Shown here piece after piece: positions 1-7,786 of a stretch of 9,378 bases of DNA. Origin of the DNA: JANNAV01 sp031384695 (GTDB lineage: Bacteria > Pseudomonadota > Alphaproteobacteria > Rhodobacterales > Rhodobacteraceae); contig JANNAV010000182.1 of NCBI GenBank assembly GCA_031384695.1, forward strand, positions 1-9,378, read 5' to 3'. Each line of letters starts with the position of its first letter. Within the stretch, counting starts at the first letter, position 1. Position numbers and translations under genes: made by a program. A model generated the notes under the pieces. It saw only the letters and a program-made list of their open reading frames with translations. It made no database searches and had not been told where the DNA came from.

Positions 1-1
1 T

Positions 2-190
2 GTCGACAACTGGGAGTTGTCGCAGGCGCGGGCGCTGTCGGTGGTGCGGTTCATGCAGGACGAGCTGGGCTTTCCGCCGACGCGGTTGGCGGCGACGGGG
101 TTTGGCGAGTATCAGCCGGTGGCTTTCGGTGATGACGAGGCGGCGCTGGCGCAGAACCGGCGGATCGAGTTGAAGCTGACCGAACGGTAG
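2..190 (+). CDS. OmpA/MotB-family peptidoglycan-binding protein, C-terminal end (5' truncated)
   Basis: Only the last 62 residues are in the window, read from base 2 to a TAG at 188-190. They match the end of an OmpA-like (MotB C-terminal type) domain, which binds peptidoglycan non-covalently from the periplasmic side. Visible hallmarks are the NWELSQARA stretch near the start (MotB-type proteins carry NWELS-x-x-RA here), the following helix, the G-F-G-E-Y-x-P turn, and the closing NRRIEL strand whose arginines are family-typical. The protein ends LKLTER with no extra tail. Whether this is a flagellar MotB, a Pal-like lipoprotein or one of the larger OmpA-family proteins of Rhodobacterales cannot be decided without the N-terminus. 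It converges on the minus-strand peptidase with a 3-base gap. Confidence 0.85.
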   Translation, partial: VDNWELSQARALSVVRFMQDELGFPPTRLAATGFGEYQPVAFGDDEAALAQNRRIELKLTER

Positions 191-193
191 GGG

Positions 194-1158
194 TCAGTTG
201 GCAAGGGTGAGGCTGGTGCGGAACCGATCAATTTCACTGTCGCCGCGCAGCAAGATGGCGGTGCCCTGGTAGGTGCCGATGGGCCAGCCCGCGGTTTTCA
301 GGCGTTTGCCCACGGCGCGGAAAAGCCGGGCCTGAGTTTTCTCAAGCAAGATGCGTTCGGCGAGCAACTGACCTTCGGGGCCGGTAACCTCGATCAGCAG
401 GGTATCGCCGGCGCGCGCGCCAAAGACATGCGCCCAAAACACGAGGGCGGGGGATTTTGTGGTGAGGGCCGGCGCGGGCAATCCGGCTTTTATGGCATCA
501 AATTCAGGGACTTCGGCGGAGAAACCGGCGTCGATGATGCCGCCGGGGGTATAGGGGGGAGGGGTTTGCCAAAGCGTATCTGTGGGGGCGGCACCGCAGG
601 TTTGCAGGCTTGGCGCGAAGGGATCGACTTCGCTGCCGTTCTGGCGGACGCTGAGATGCACATGCGGAAAATCTGCCTGACCCGACATGCCAATCAGGCC
701 GAGCGGGGTGCCGGCTTCAATTTGCTGACCTTTGGCGACGATGATGCTGCCTTGGCGCAGGTGGCAATATTGGGTTTCCCAGCCGTTGCCATGCTCAATC
801 ACCACGCCGTTGCCGCATTCGCGGTTTTCAACCGAAGGGGCGGCGGGGTCGCTGGCGGCGATATCTTGCATGCCGTCGCGGGTGCCTTTGACGGTGCCGG
901 GGGCCGCGGCAAGAACTGCGGTGCCTGCGGCCATGGCGGCGACGCTGGGCAGGGCGATGTCGGTGCCGTCATGGCCATCATAAACGAGGGGGCCGCAGGT
1001 GAAATCGGCGGCTGCGGGGCCTGCGTCATGATCGAAATATTGCTGGATGAAGCAGGTATCGCCGAGGCTGCAATCGGCGGGGAAGGCGAGATCGAAGGCC
1101 CCCGCCTGCGCGGGAAGAATGCAAGCGGGGGCCAGAAGCAGGAGGGCCGTGAGCCGGA

Positions 1159-1162
<4 letters not shown>
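194..1162 (-). CDS. Exported M23 (LytM-type) metallopeptidase
   Basis: This 322-residue protein is a probable periplasmic zinc endopeptidase acting on peptidoglycan cross-links. Residues 1-20 form a signal peptide (MIR, a leucine-rich core, then AQA before a likely cleavage at G21). The M23 core carries both zinc/catalytic motifs: H64-x3-D68 (in YDGHDGTD), H134 in YCHLR, and H167-x-H169 in FPHVHL, so the site looks intact and active rather than a degenerate activator type. The mature chain has six cysteines (31, 37, 56, 116, 133, 189), which suits disulfides in the periplasm. Residues after about 215 form a separate C-terminal region that looks beta-rich and that I do not recognise. The ATG overlaps the clpA stop as ATGA. 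The Shine-Dalgarno is weak (GGCGG one base before the ATG), so translation probably depends on reinitiation after clpA. Substrate specificity is unknown. Confidence 0.9.
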
Positions 1163-3477
<2,315 letters not shown>

Positions 3478-3487
3478 TTGTTTCGTG

Positions 3488-3492
3488 CTCCT
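3488..3492 (-). promoter_or_regulatory. Ribosome binding site deciding the clpA GTG start
   Basis: On the minus strand AGGAG sits 10 bases before the GTG at 3477-3475. Nothing comparable precedes the upstream in-frame ATG at 3543-3541. Together with the conserved N-terminus after the GTG, this favours the shorter protein. The spacing is at the long end of the normal range. Confidence 0.6.
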
Positions 3493-3550
3493 GTCCTGCG
3501 GGTCGATCAGCGGCCTTGTGGCGCCTTTCAACCCTGACCTCATAAGCTTA

Positions 3551-3579
3551 AGGATCGGTTTTATTGAGGCGGTTTCAAG
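3551..3579 (-). promoter_or_regulatory. Candidate clpA promoter with heat-shock-like -35
   Basis: On the minus strand, 3579-3573 reads CTTGAAA, identical to the usual -35 element of RpoH (sigma-32) promoters. It lies in the 173-base gap between gloB and clpA. About 16 bases further, 3556-3551 reads GATCCT, a poor match to either the heat-shock or the sigma-70 -10 element. If used, transcription would begin near 3544, giving a 5' leader of about 65 bases before the GTG and making the ATG at 3543 unlikely as a start. A heat-shock promoter for a Clp unfoldase is plausible, but only the -35 is convincing. Confidence 0.3.
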
Positions 3580-3650
3580 CCCTATCTTGGGAAGTATTTG
3601 GATTGGGCCGATTTATCTGCAAATTGTGAACGGGGCGTGGCGGAATGGAC

Positions 3651-4418
3651 TCAGAAGCGGTCTTTGCGGGCGCGGATTTCGGCGAAGGATTCGGCGTCGG
3701 TGGCGTGGGGAAGGCCGAGTGTTGCCTTGATATGGGGCAGGTGGACACGAAGGTAAGGGTTGGTGGCCAACTCGTCGCGCAGACGTGACGGCACGGAGGG
3801 CTGGTTTTGCGCGCGCAGGGCGGCGGTGGCGGCGATGCGGGCCTTCAGGCGCGGGTTTTCAGGCTCGATGGTGGCGGCGAAGGCGAGGTTGGTGGTGGTG
3901 TACTCGTGGCCCGAGCAGATCAGGGTTTCGGGCGGCAGGGCCGCCAGTTTTGACAGGCTGGCCCACATTTGCGCGGGCGTGCCTTCGAACAGGCGGCCGC
4001 AGCCGCCGGCCATCAGGCTGTCGGCGGTGAAGGCGAGCCCGGATTCGGGGAAGTGAAAGGCGATGTGGCCGAGGGTGTGGCCGGGCACGTCGATGATGTG
4101 GGCGATATCATGGCCGAGGGTGAAGGTTTGGCCCTCGGTGAGCGCGCGGTCCAGTGGTGGCAGGCGGGCGGCGTCGGCGGCGTTGCCGGTGACGCGCGCA
4201 CCAGTGGCGGCGACGAGGGCGGGCACGCCGTCGATATGGTCACCGTGGTGGTGGGTGAGCAGGATATCGGTGAGGGTCCAGTTGCGGGCGGTAAGTGCTG
4301 CGAGAATCGGGGCGGCATCGGGCACATCGACCACGGCGGTTTCGCCGGTTTCGGCATCGTGCAGCAGAAAGCTGTAGTTATCGCTGCGGCAGGGGATGGT
4401 GACGAGTTCCAGCGGCAT
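3651..4418 (-). CDS. gloB: Hydroxyacylglutathione hydrolase (glyoxalase II)
   Basis: GloB hydrolyses S-D-lactoylglutathione to D-lactate and glutathione, the second step of methylglyoxal detoxification in the cytoplasm. The 255-residue protein is of normal length and begins MPLELVTIPCRSDNY, a typical GloB opening. The metallo-beta-lactamase fold ligands are all visible: H56-x-H58-x-D60-H61 (THHHGDH), H114 in PGHTLGH, D133 in TADSLMAGGCGR, and H171 in SGHEYT. The GCGRLFEGT segment (139-147) and NPYLR (220-224) are glyoxalase II signatures that separate it from other metallo-beta-lactamases. The ATG at 4418 was chosen from the conserved N-terminus and an AAAGG six bases upstream; the reading frame stays open far upstream, but that part is arginine/proline/histidine-rich and not protein-like. 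It diverges from the methyltransferase and is followed, after 173 bases on the same strand, by clpA. Confidence 0.95.
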   Translation of the reverse strand: MPLELVTIPCRSDNYSFLLHDAETGETAVVDVPDAAPILAALTARNWTLTDILLTHHHGDHIDGVPALVAATGARVTGNAADAARLPPLDRALTEGQTFTLGHDIAHIIDVPGHTLGHIAFHFPESGLAFTADSLMAGGCGRLFEGTPAQMWASLSKLAALPPETLICSGHEYTTTNLAFAATIEPENPRLKARIAATAALRAQNQPSVPSRLRDELATNPYLRVHLPHIKATLGLPHATDAESFAEIRARKDRF

Positions 4419-4454
4419 GGCGGGCCTTTCGGGCAAGGGCGCTGCCGTTGGGGT

Positions 4455-4483
4455 TTGGCAATGCAGGTGCAAATGGATATGTA
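4455..4483 (+). promoter_or_regulatory. Candidate sigma-70-type promoter for the methyltransferase
   Basis: TTGGCA (4455-4460, five of six against TTGACA) is followed by a 17-base spacer and TATGTA (4478-4483, three of six against TATAAT). A start of transcription near 4490 would leave about 28 bases before the ATG at 4518. The site is in the divergent spacer with gloB. A direct repeat of GGCGCA (4485-4490 and 4495-4500, ten bases apart) sits at the predicted start of transcription and could be an operator or chance. Confidence 0.35.
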
Positions 4484-4517
4484 GGGCGCAGTTTGGCGCA
4501 AGGACGGGTAGCCTGCA

Positions 4518-5264
4518 ATGCATCTTGACGTGCTTGATCTGCGCAATTTCTATTACCGCACCCAGTTGGGCCGGGTGGCGCAGCGGGCGATCCGGGATCA
4601 GGTGGTCAAGCTGTGGCCGGTGCTGGCGGGGCAGACGGTGGCCGGGTTCGGCTTTGCGGTGCCGTTGCTGCGCCCCTATCTGGAGGTGTCGCGCCGGGTG
4701 ATGGGGCTGATGCCGGGGCCGCAGGGGGTGATGCCCTGGCCTGCGGGGATGGAGAACGTGTCGGTGCTGTGCGAGGAGACGCATTGGCCGGTCTCGACCG
4801 GGTTTGTCGACCGGCTGGTGCTGCTGCACGGGCTGGAGACATCGGAAAACCCCGGCGCGGTGCTGGACGAGGCGCATCGGGTGTTGGGGCCGGGCGGGCG
4901 GGCGTTGTTCATCGTGCCGAACCGGGCGGGGATGTGGGCGCGGCGCGATGGCACGCCGTTCGGCTATGGGCGGCCCTATTCGCCGGGGCAGTTGGAGGCG
5001 CAGTTGCGCAAGCATGGCTTTACGCCTGAGCGCAGCCTGACCACTTTGTTCGCGCCGCCCTCGACAGGGCGGTTCTGGCTGCGGACGGCGGGGTTCTGGG
5101 AGCAGGTTGGCAGGGCGCTGCCGTGGTATGGCGGCGGCGTGTTGCTGGTGGAGGCATCAAAGCAGGTTTACGCGCCGACGCGCGGCGGGTTGGCGGCGAA
5201 GGTGCGCAAGCCGTTGCGGGTGTGGGAGGGGGCGGCCCAGCCGGTGGCGAGCCCTTCGGAGTAG
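4518..5264 (+). CDS. Class I SAM-dependent methyltransferase (Methyltransf_11-like), substrate unknown
   Basis: The 248-residue protein looks like a cytosolic class I (Rossmann-fold) methyltransferase. Motif I is degenerate: VAGFGFAVPLL at 41-51 in place of the usual G-x-G-x-G loop. Further along come the motif IV-like strand DRLVLLHGLE (98-107), then EAHRVLGPGGRALFIVPNR (118-136), the standard post-methyl-transfer helix and strand containing L-x-P-G-G. After this, RPYSPGQLE (152-160) and KHGFTPE (165-171) follow the pattern of Methyltransf_11 proteins. The C-terminal 40 residues are basic, with no domain I recognise. No start other than the ATG at 4518 fits the conserved part; the Shine-Dalgarno is weak (AAGGA about 13 bases upstream). 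It is transcribed away from gloB. Its substrate cannot be deduced here. Confidence 0.8.
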   Translation: MHLDVLDLRNFYYRTQLGRVAQRAIRDQVVKLWPVLAGQTVAGFGFAVPLLRPYLEVSRRVMGLMPGPQGVMPWPAGMENVSVLCEETHWPVSTGFVDRLVLLHGLETSENPGAVLDEAHRVLGPGGRALFIVPNRAGMWARRDGTPFGYGRPYSPGQLEAQLRKHGFTPERSLTTLFAPPSTGRFWLRTAGFWEQVGRALPWYGGGVLLVEASKQVYAPTRGGLAAKVRKPLRVWEGAAQPVASPSE

Positions 5265-5288
5265 GGGGTTGGGGGTTGGGTGGGCGGG
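5264..5288 (+). other. G-quadruplex-forming motif at the methyltransferase stop codon
   Basis: Five G-runs lie in 25 bases: G5 (5264-5268), G5 (5271-5275), G3 (5278-5280), G3 (5282-5284) and G3 (5286-5288), with loops TT, TT, T and C. The first G is the last base of the TAG stop. Short loops and runs of at least three make it a strong match to the standard quadruplex pattern on the sense strand, so it could fold in mRNA as well as DNA. It lies just ahead of the hairpin at 5298-5316. Function is inferred only. Confidence 0.55.
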
Positions 5289-5297
5289 CCGATCTGA

Positions 5298-5316
5298 AAA
5301 CTCTCTGGGAGAGTTT
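5298..5316 (+). terminator. Hairpin, probable terminator of the methyltransferase
   Basis: AAACTCTC (5298-5305) and GAGAGTTT (5309-5316) are a perfect 8-base inverted repeat around a TGG loop, 34 bases after the methyltransferase stop. The right arm ends in TTT followed by CTCGG, so the U-tract is short; the left flank carries AAAA. This could act as a weak or bidirectional intrinsic terminator, or simply stabilise the 3' end of the mRNA. Confidence 0.45.
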
Positions 5317-5325
5317 CTCGGTTCG

Positions 5326-5354
5326 TTGGTCAGAGGCGGGACGCCGGAGACCAA
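5326..5354 (+). other. Hairpin with a 3x3 purine internal loop
   Basis: TTGGTC (5326-5331) pairs with GACCAA (5349-5354). Inside it, GGCG (5335-5338) pairs with CGCC (5342-5345) around a GGA loop. The two stems are separated by a symmetric three-by-three internal loop, AGA (5332-5334) against GGA (5346-5348), made only of purines. It has no T-run after it, so it is not a standard terminator. It starts 9 bases after the preceding hairpin. It could be part of a 3' UTR, an RNA element, or a chance fold in GC-rich DNA. Confidence 0.4.
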
Positions 5355-5491
5355 GGGAGGTGCCGCAATCGGATCGGTGGGGCAAATCAGGCAAGAAACA
5401 GAAGGGGAAGGGTGTGGTTTTTCCGGGGTGTTTCTGCGCTCAATTGCAAGCAAAATCAGGGTGGCGTGGCGTTGCATCACGTGCGATCCGA

Positions 5492-5542
5492 AATGCCGCA
5501 GATATCGCTTTGAAAATGAGCCGCCTTCACGGTTGCGGCATT
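5492..5542. repeat. 9-base perfect inverted repeat upstream of the F1 operon
   Basis: AATGCCGCA (5492-5500) and TGCGGCATT (5534-5542) are exact reverse complements separated by 33 bases. The right arm covers most of the candidate -35 TTGCGG at 5533-5538. This arrangement could be a pair of half-sites for a regulator or an RNA stem. It is a sequence observation; a role in control of the atp operon is inference. Confidence 0.45.
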
Positions 5543-5561
5543 GGAAACTGTCTGCTAGAGA
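5533..5561 (+). promoter_or_regulatory. Candidate promoter of the atpHAGD operon
   Basis: TTGCGG (5533-5538) and TAGAGA (5556-5561) are separated by 17 bases. Each matches the sigma-70 consensus only partly (TTG conserved; TA and A in the -10). The start would be near 5568, leaving a leader of about 100 bases before the atpH GTG at 5667. It is the best-spaced pair I see in the gap, but alphaproteobacterial promoters are degenerate and the true one could be elsewhere in the gap. Confidence 0.3.
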
Positions 5562-5654
5562 CACCCAAAATCAACGGACGCTTGGCCCCGGTGCCAGCGC
5601 CACGGTCAGCTTGTGCGCGGCGCCAATGCGGTGGTGCGGATCGGCAAAGATAGC

Positions 5655-5661
5655 GGAAGGG
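5655..5661 (+). promoter_or_regulatory. Ribosome binding site deciding the atpH GTG start
   Basis: GGAAGGG lies five bases before the GTG at 5667-5669. It supports the GTG over an in-frame ATG at 5613, which would add 18 residues that do not look like the delta subunit. Confidence 0.65.
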
Positions 5662-5666
5662 ATGAC

Positions 5667-6227
5667 GTGTCCGAACCAGTTTCAATCTCTCTGGGCATCG
5701 CCTCGCGCTATGCGCAAGCGCTGTTCGAGCTTGCGAAAGAGGATGGCGGCCTGAAGGCGCTGGAGGCGGACACCGAGGCATTGGTGGCGGCGCTGGCGCT
5801 GAGCCCGGAGTTGCGTGCGATGATCGCGTCGCCGATGGTGGCGCGCGAGGATCAGGCGGCGGCGACGGCTGCGATTGCTACGAAGATGGGGCTTTCGGGC
5901 CTGATGAGCAATACCCTGGCGCTGATGGCCAACAAGCGGCGGCTGTTCGTGCTGCCGCAACTGCTGGTTAATCTGCGCGCCCGGATTGCCGAGGAAAAAG
6001 GCGAAGTGACGGCGGAGGTGACGGCAGCCGCCGCCCTTTCGGCCGCGCAATCGAAGAAACTGGCGGCCACCCTGAAAGCCAGCGCTGGCCGCGATGTGAA
6101 ACTGCACACCACCGTGGATGAAAGCCTCATCGGCGGTCTTATCGTCAAGTTGGGCTCGACCATGATCGACACCTCGATCAGATCGAAGCTCGCAGCCCTG
6201 CAGAATATAATGAAAGAGGTCGGATAA
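5667..6227 (+). CDS. atpH: F1F0 ATP synthase delta subunit (OSCP)
   Basis: Delta links the top of the F1 alpha/beta head to the peripheral b-stalk of ATP synthase at the inner face of the cytoplasmic membrane. The protein has 186 residues, normal for alphaproteobacteria. The N-terminal helical domain begins SEPVSISLGIASRYAQALFEL (about residues 2-22), where the RYAQALF stretch is typical. The C-terminal OSCP signature is clear: DESLIGGLIVKLGSTMIDTS at 151-170, followed by IRSKLAALQ. The GTG start was chosen from the conserved N-terminus and the GGAAGGG ribosome binding site; an ATG 54 bases upstream is less likely. It is the first gene of the F1 operon. Its stop and the atpA start share one base (TAATG), a strong sign of coupled translation. 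Confidence 0.94.
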   Translation: MSEPVSISLGIASRYAQALFELAKEDGGLKALEADTEALVAALALSPELRAMIASPMVAREDQAAATAAIATKMGLSGLMSNTLALMANKRRLFVLPQLLVNLRARIAEEKGEVTAEVTAAAALSAAQSKKLAATLKASAGRDVKLHTTVDESLIGGLIVKLGSTMIDTSIRSKLAALQNIMKEVG

Positions 6228-7765
6228 TGGGTATCCAAGCTGCTGAGATCTCTGCGATCCTCAAAGAGCAGATCAAGAACTTTGGCAAAGATGCCGAAGT
6301 GGCCGAGGTTGGCCGGGTGCTGTCCGTCGGTGACGGCATTGCCCGCGTGCACGGGCTGGACAATGTTCAGGCCGGTGAGATGGTGGAGTTTCCGGGCGGG
6401 ATCCGCGGCATGGCCCTGAACCTTGAGGTCGATAACGTCGGTATCGTTATCTTCGGCACCGATCAGGACATCAAGGAAGGTGACGTTGTAAAGCGCACCA
6501 AATCCATCGTGGACGTGCCGGTGGGTGATGCCCTGCTGGGCCGGGTGGTCGATGGGCTTGGCAATCCGATCGACGGCAAGGGGGCGATTGCCACCACCGA
6601 GCGCCGTCAGGCCGACGTGAAGGCCCCCGGCATCATCCCGCGCAAATCGGTGCACGAGCCGATGGCGACCGGCCTGAAAGCCATCGACGCCATGATCCCG
6701 GTTGGCCGTGGCCAGCGCGAGTTGATCATCGGCGACCGGCAGACCGGCAAGACCGCCGTGGCGCTGGACACCATCCTGAACCAGAAAGCCTATAACGAGG
6801 CAGCGGGCAGCGACGAATCGAAAAAGCTTTACTGCATCTATGTCGGCATCGGGCAAAAACGCTCGACCGTCGCACAACTGGTGAAGAAGCTGGAAGAAAC
6901 CGGCGCTATCAAATATACCATCGTGGTGGCGGCGACGGCTTCGGACCCCGCCCCGATGCAGTTTCTGGCCCCCTATGCGGCGACCTCGATGGCGGAGTTT
7001 TTCCGCGACAATGGCCGCCACGCACTGATCATCTATGATGACCTTTCCAAGCAGGCCGTGGCCTACCGCCAGATGTCGTTGCTGCTGCGCCGTCCGCCCG
7101 GACGCGAAGCCTATCCGGGCGATGTGTTCTATCTGCACAGCCGGTTGCTGGAACGCTCGTCGAAGCTGAACGAGGATTTCGGTTCGGGTTCGCTGACGGC
7201 GCTGCCGATCATTGAAACCCAAGGCGGCGACGTCTCAGCCTTTATCCCGACGAACGTGATCTCGATCACCGACGGGCAGATCTTCCTTGAGACGGAACTG
7301 TTCTATCAGGGCGTGCGCCCTGCGGTGAACACCGGTCTTTCGGTTTCGCGGGTGGGGTCTGCGGCGCAGACCAATGCGATGAAATCGGTGGCGGGCAAGG
7401 TAAAGCTGGAACTGGCGCAATACCGCGAGATGGCGGCGTTTGCGCAGTTCGGTTCCGATCTGGATGCCTCGACCCAGCAGTTGCTGAACCGGGGCGCGCG
7501 GCTGACCGAGTTGATGAAGCAGGCGCAGTATTCGCCGATGACCAATGCCGAGATCGTCTGCGTGATCTTTGCCGGTACGGCGGGCTATCTCGACAAGGTG
7601 GGTGTCAAGGAGGTTGGCCGGTTCGAGGCCGGGCTTTTGAAGCACCTGCGCGGGCCGGGCAAGGCGCTTCTGGAAGACATCACCAAGAACGACCGCAAAG
7701 TGGCGGGCGATCTGGAGAAGGCGATCCGGGCCGAGATTGCGGCTTTTGCGAAAGACTTCGCCTGA
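6227..7765 (+). CDS. atpA: F1F0 ATP synthase alpha subunit
   Basis: Alpha alternates with beta in the F1 hexamer; its nucleotide sites are non-catalytic, but it supplies the arginine finger to the catalytic sites. The protein has 512 residues, the usual length. The N-terminal beta-barrel domain (about 25-95) follows the helix MGIQAAEISAILKEQI. The P-loop GDRQTGKT is at 169-176, ALIIYDDLSKQ (266-276) forms the Walker B region, PGREAYPGDVFYLHSRLLER (291-310) is near-invariant in the family, and SVSRVGSAAQ (372-381) carries the arginine finger R375. The C-terminal helical domain runs from about 385. A GAGG seven bases before the ATG lies inside the end of atpH. I see no missing residue. It is followed by a 21-base spacer to atpG. 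Confidence 0.98.
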   Translation: MGIQAAEISAILKEQIKNFGKDAEVAEVGRVLSVGDGIARVHGLDNVQAGEMVEFPGGIRGMALNLEVDNVGIVIFGTDQDIKEGDVVKRTKSIVDVPVGDALLGRVVDGLGNPIDGKGAIATTERRQADVKAPGIIPRKSVHEPMATGLKAIDAMIPVGRGQRELIIGDRQTGKTAVALDTILNQKAYNEAAGSDESKKLYCIYVGIGQKRSTVAQLVKKLEETGAIKYTIVVAATASDPAPMQFLAPYAATSMAEFFRDNGRHALIIYDDLSKQAVAYRQMSLLLRRPPGREAYPGDVFYLHSRLLERSSKLNEDFGSGSLTALPIIETQGGDVSAFIPTNVISITDGQIFLETELFYQGVRPAVNTGLSVSRVGSAAQTNAMKSVAGKVKLELAQYREMAAFAQFGSDLDASTQQLLNRGARLTELMKQAQYSPMTNAEIVCVIFAGTAGYLDKVGVKEVGRFEAGLLKHLRGPGKALLEDITKNDRKVAGDLEKAIRAEIAAFAKDFA

Positions 7766-7786
7766 GGGCGCTGGGGGAGATAAGCG

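Larger units (their letters stand above)
5265..5666. other. 402-base gap between the methyltransferase and atpH
   Basis: No open frame here gives a protein I recognise. The frames that cross it are continuations of methyltransferase or atpH shadows and look basic and low in complexity. From left to right it holds a G-quadruplex motif, a terminator-like hairpin, a hairpin with a symmetric internal loop, about 135 bases in which I see nothing firm, a long inverted repeat, and a possible promoter about 100 bases before the atpH start. It must contain the promoter and leader of the F1 operon, because the gene before it is unrelated and ends well upstream. Confidence 0.6.

Noticed and set aside
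541..575. G-rich tract within the M23 gene as a second quadruplex
   Set aside because: Only three adequate G-runs lie close together; the fourth is too far away for a standard motif.
3631..3650. Short stretch resembling the 5' part of a tRNA-Leu (GTGGCGGAATGG)
   Set aside because: No anticodon arm, T-arm or acceptor partner follows; the sequence runs straight into the gloB 3' end. Probably chance.
4419..5015. Upstream extension of the gloB frame to 454 residues
   Set aside because: The added part is arginine-, proline- and histidine-rich, overlaps the methyltransferase on the other strand, and lies before a normal GloB N-terminus with its own ribosome binding site.
5478..5483. CACGTG palindrome in the atpH leader
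   Set aside because: A six-base palindrome is expected often by chance, and I know of no regulator in this setting that would give it meaning.
5157..5564. 135-residue minus-strand frame across the gap before atpH
   Set aside because: No conserved motif, half of it is antisense to the methyltransferase, and no clear ribosome binding site was seen.
5852..7222. 456-residue minus-strand frame opposite atpH and atpA
   Set aside because: It runs antisense to two highly conserved subunits across their junction and has no recognisable motif.
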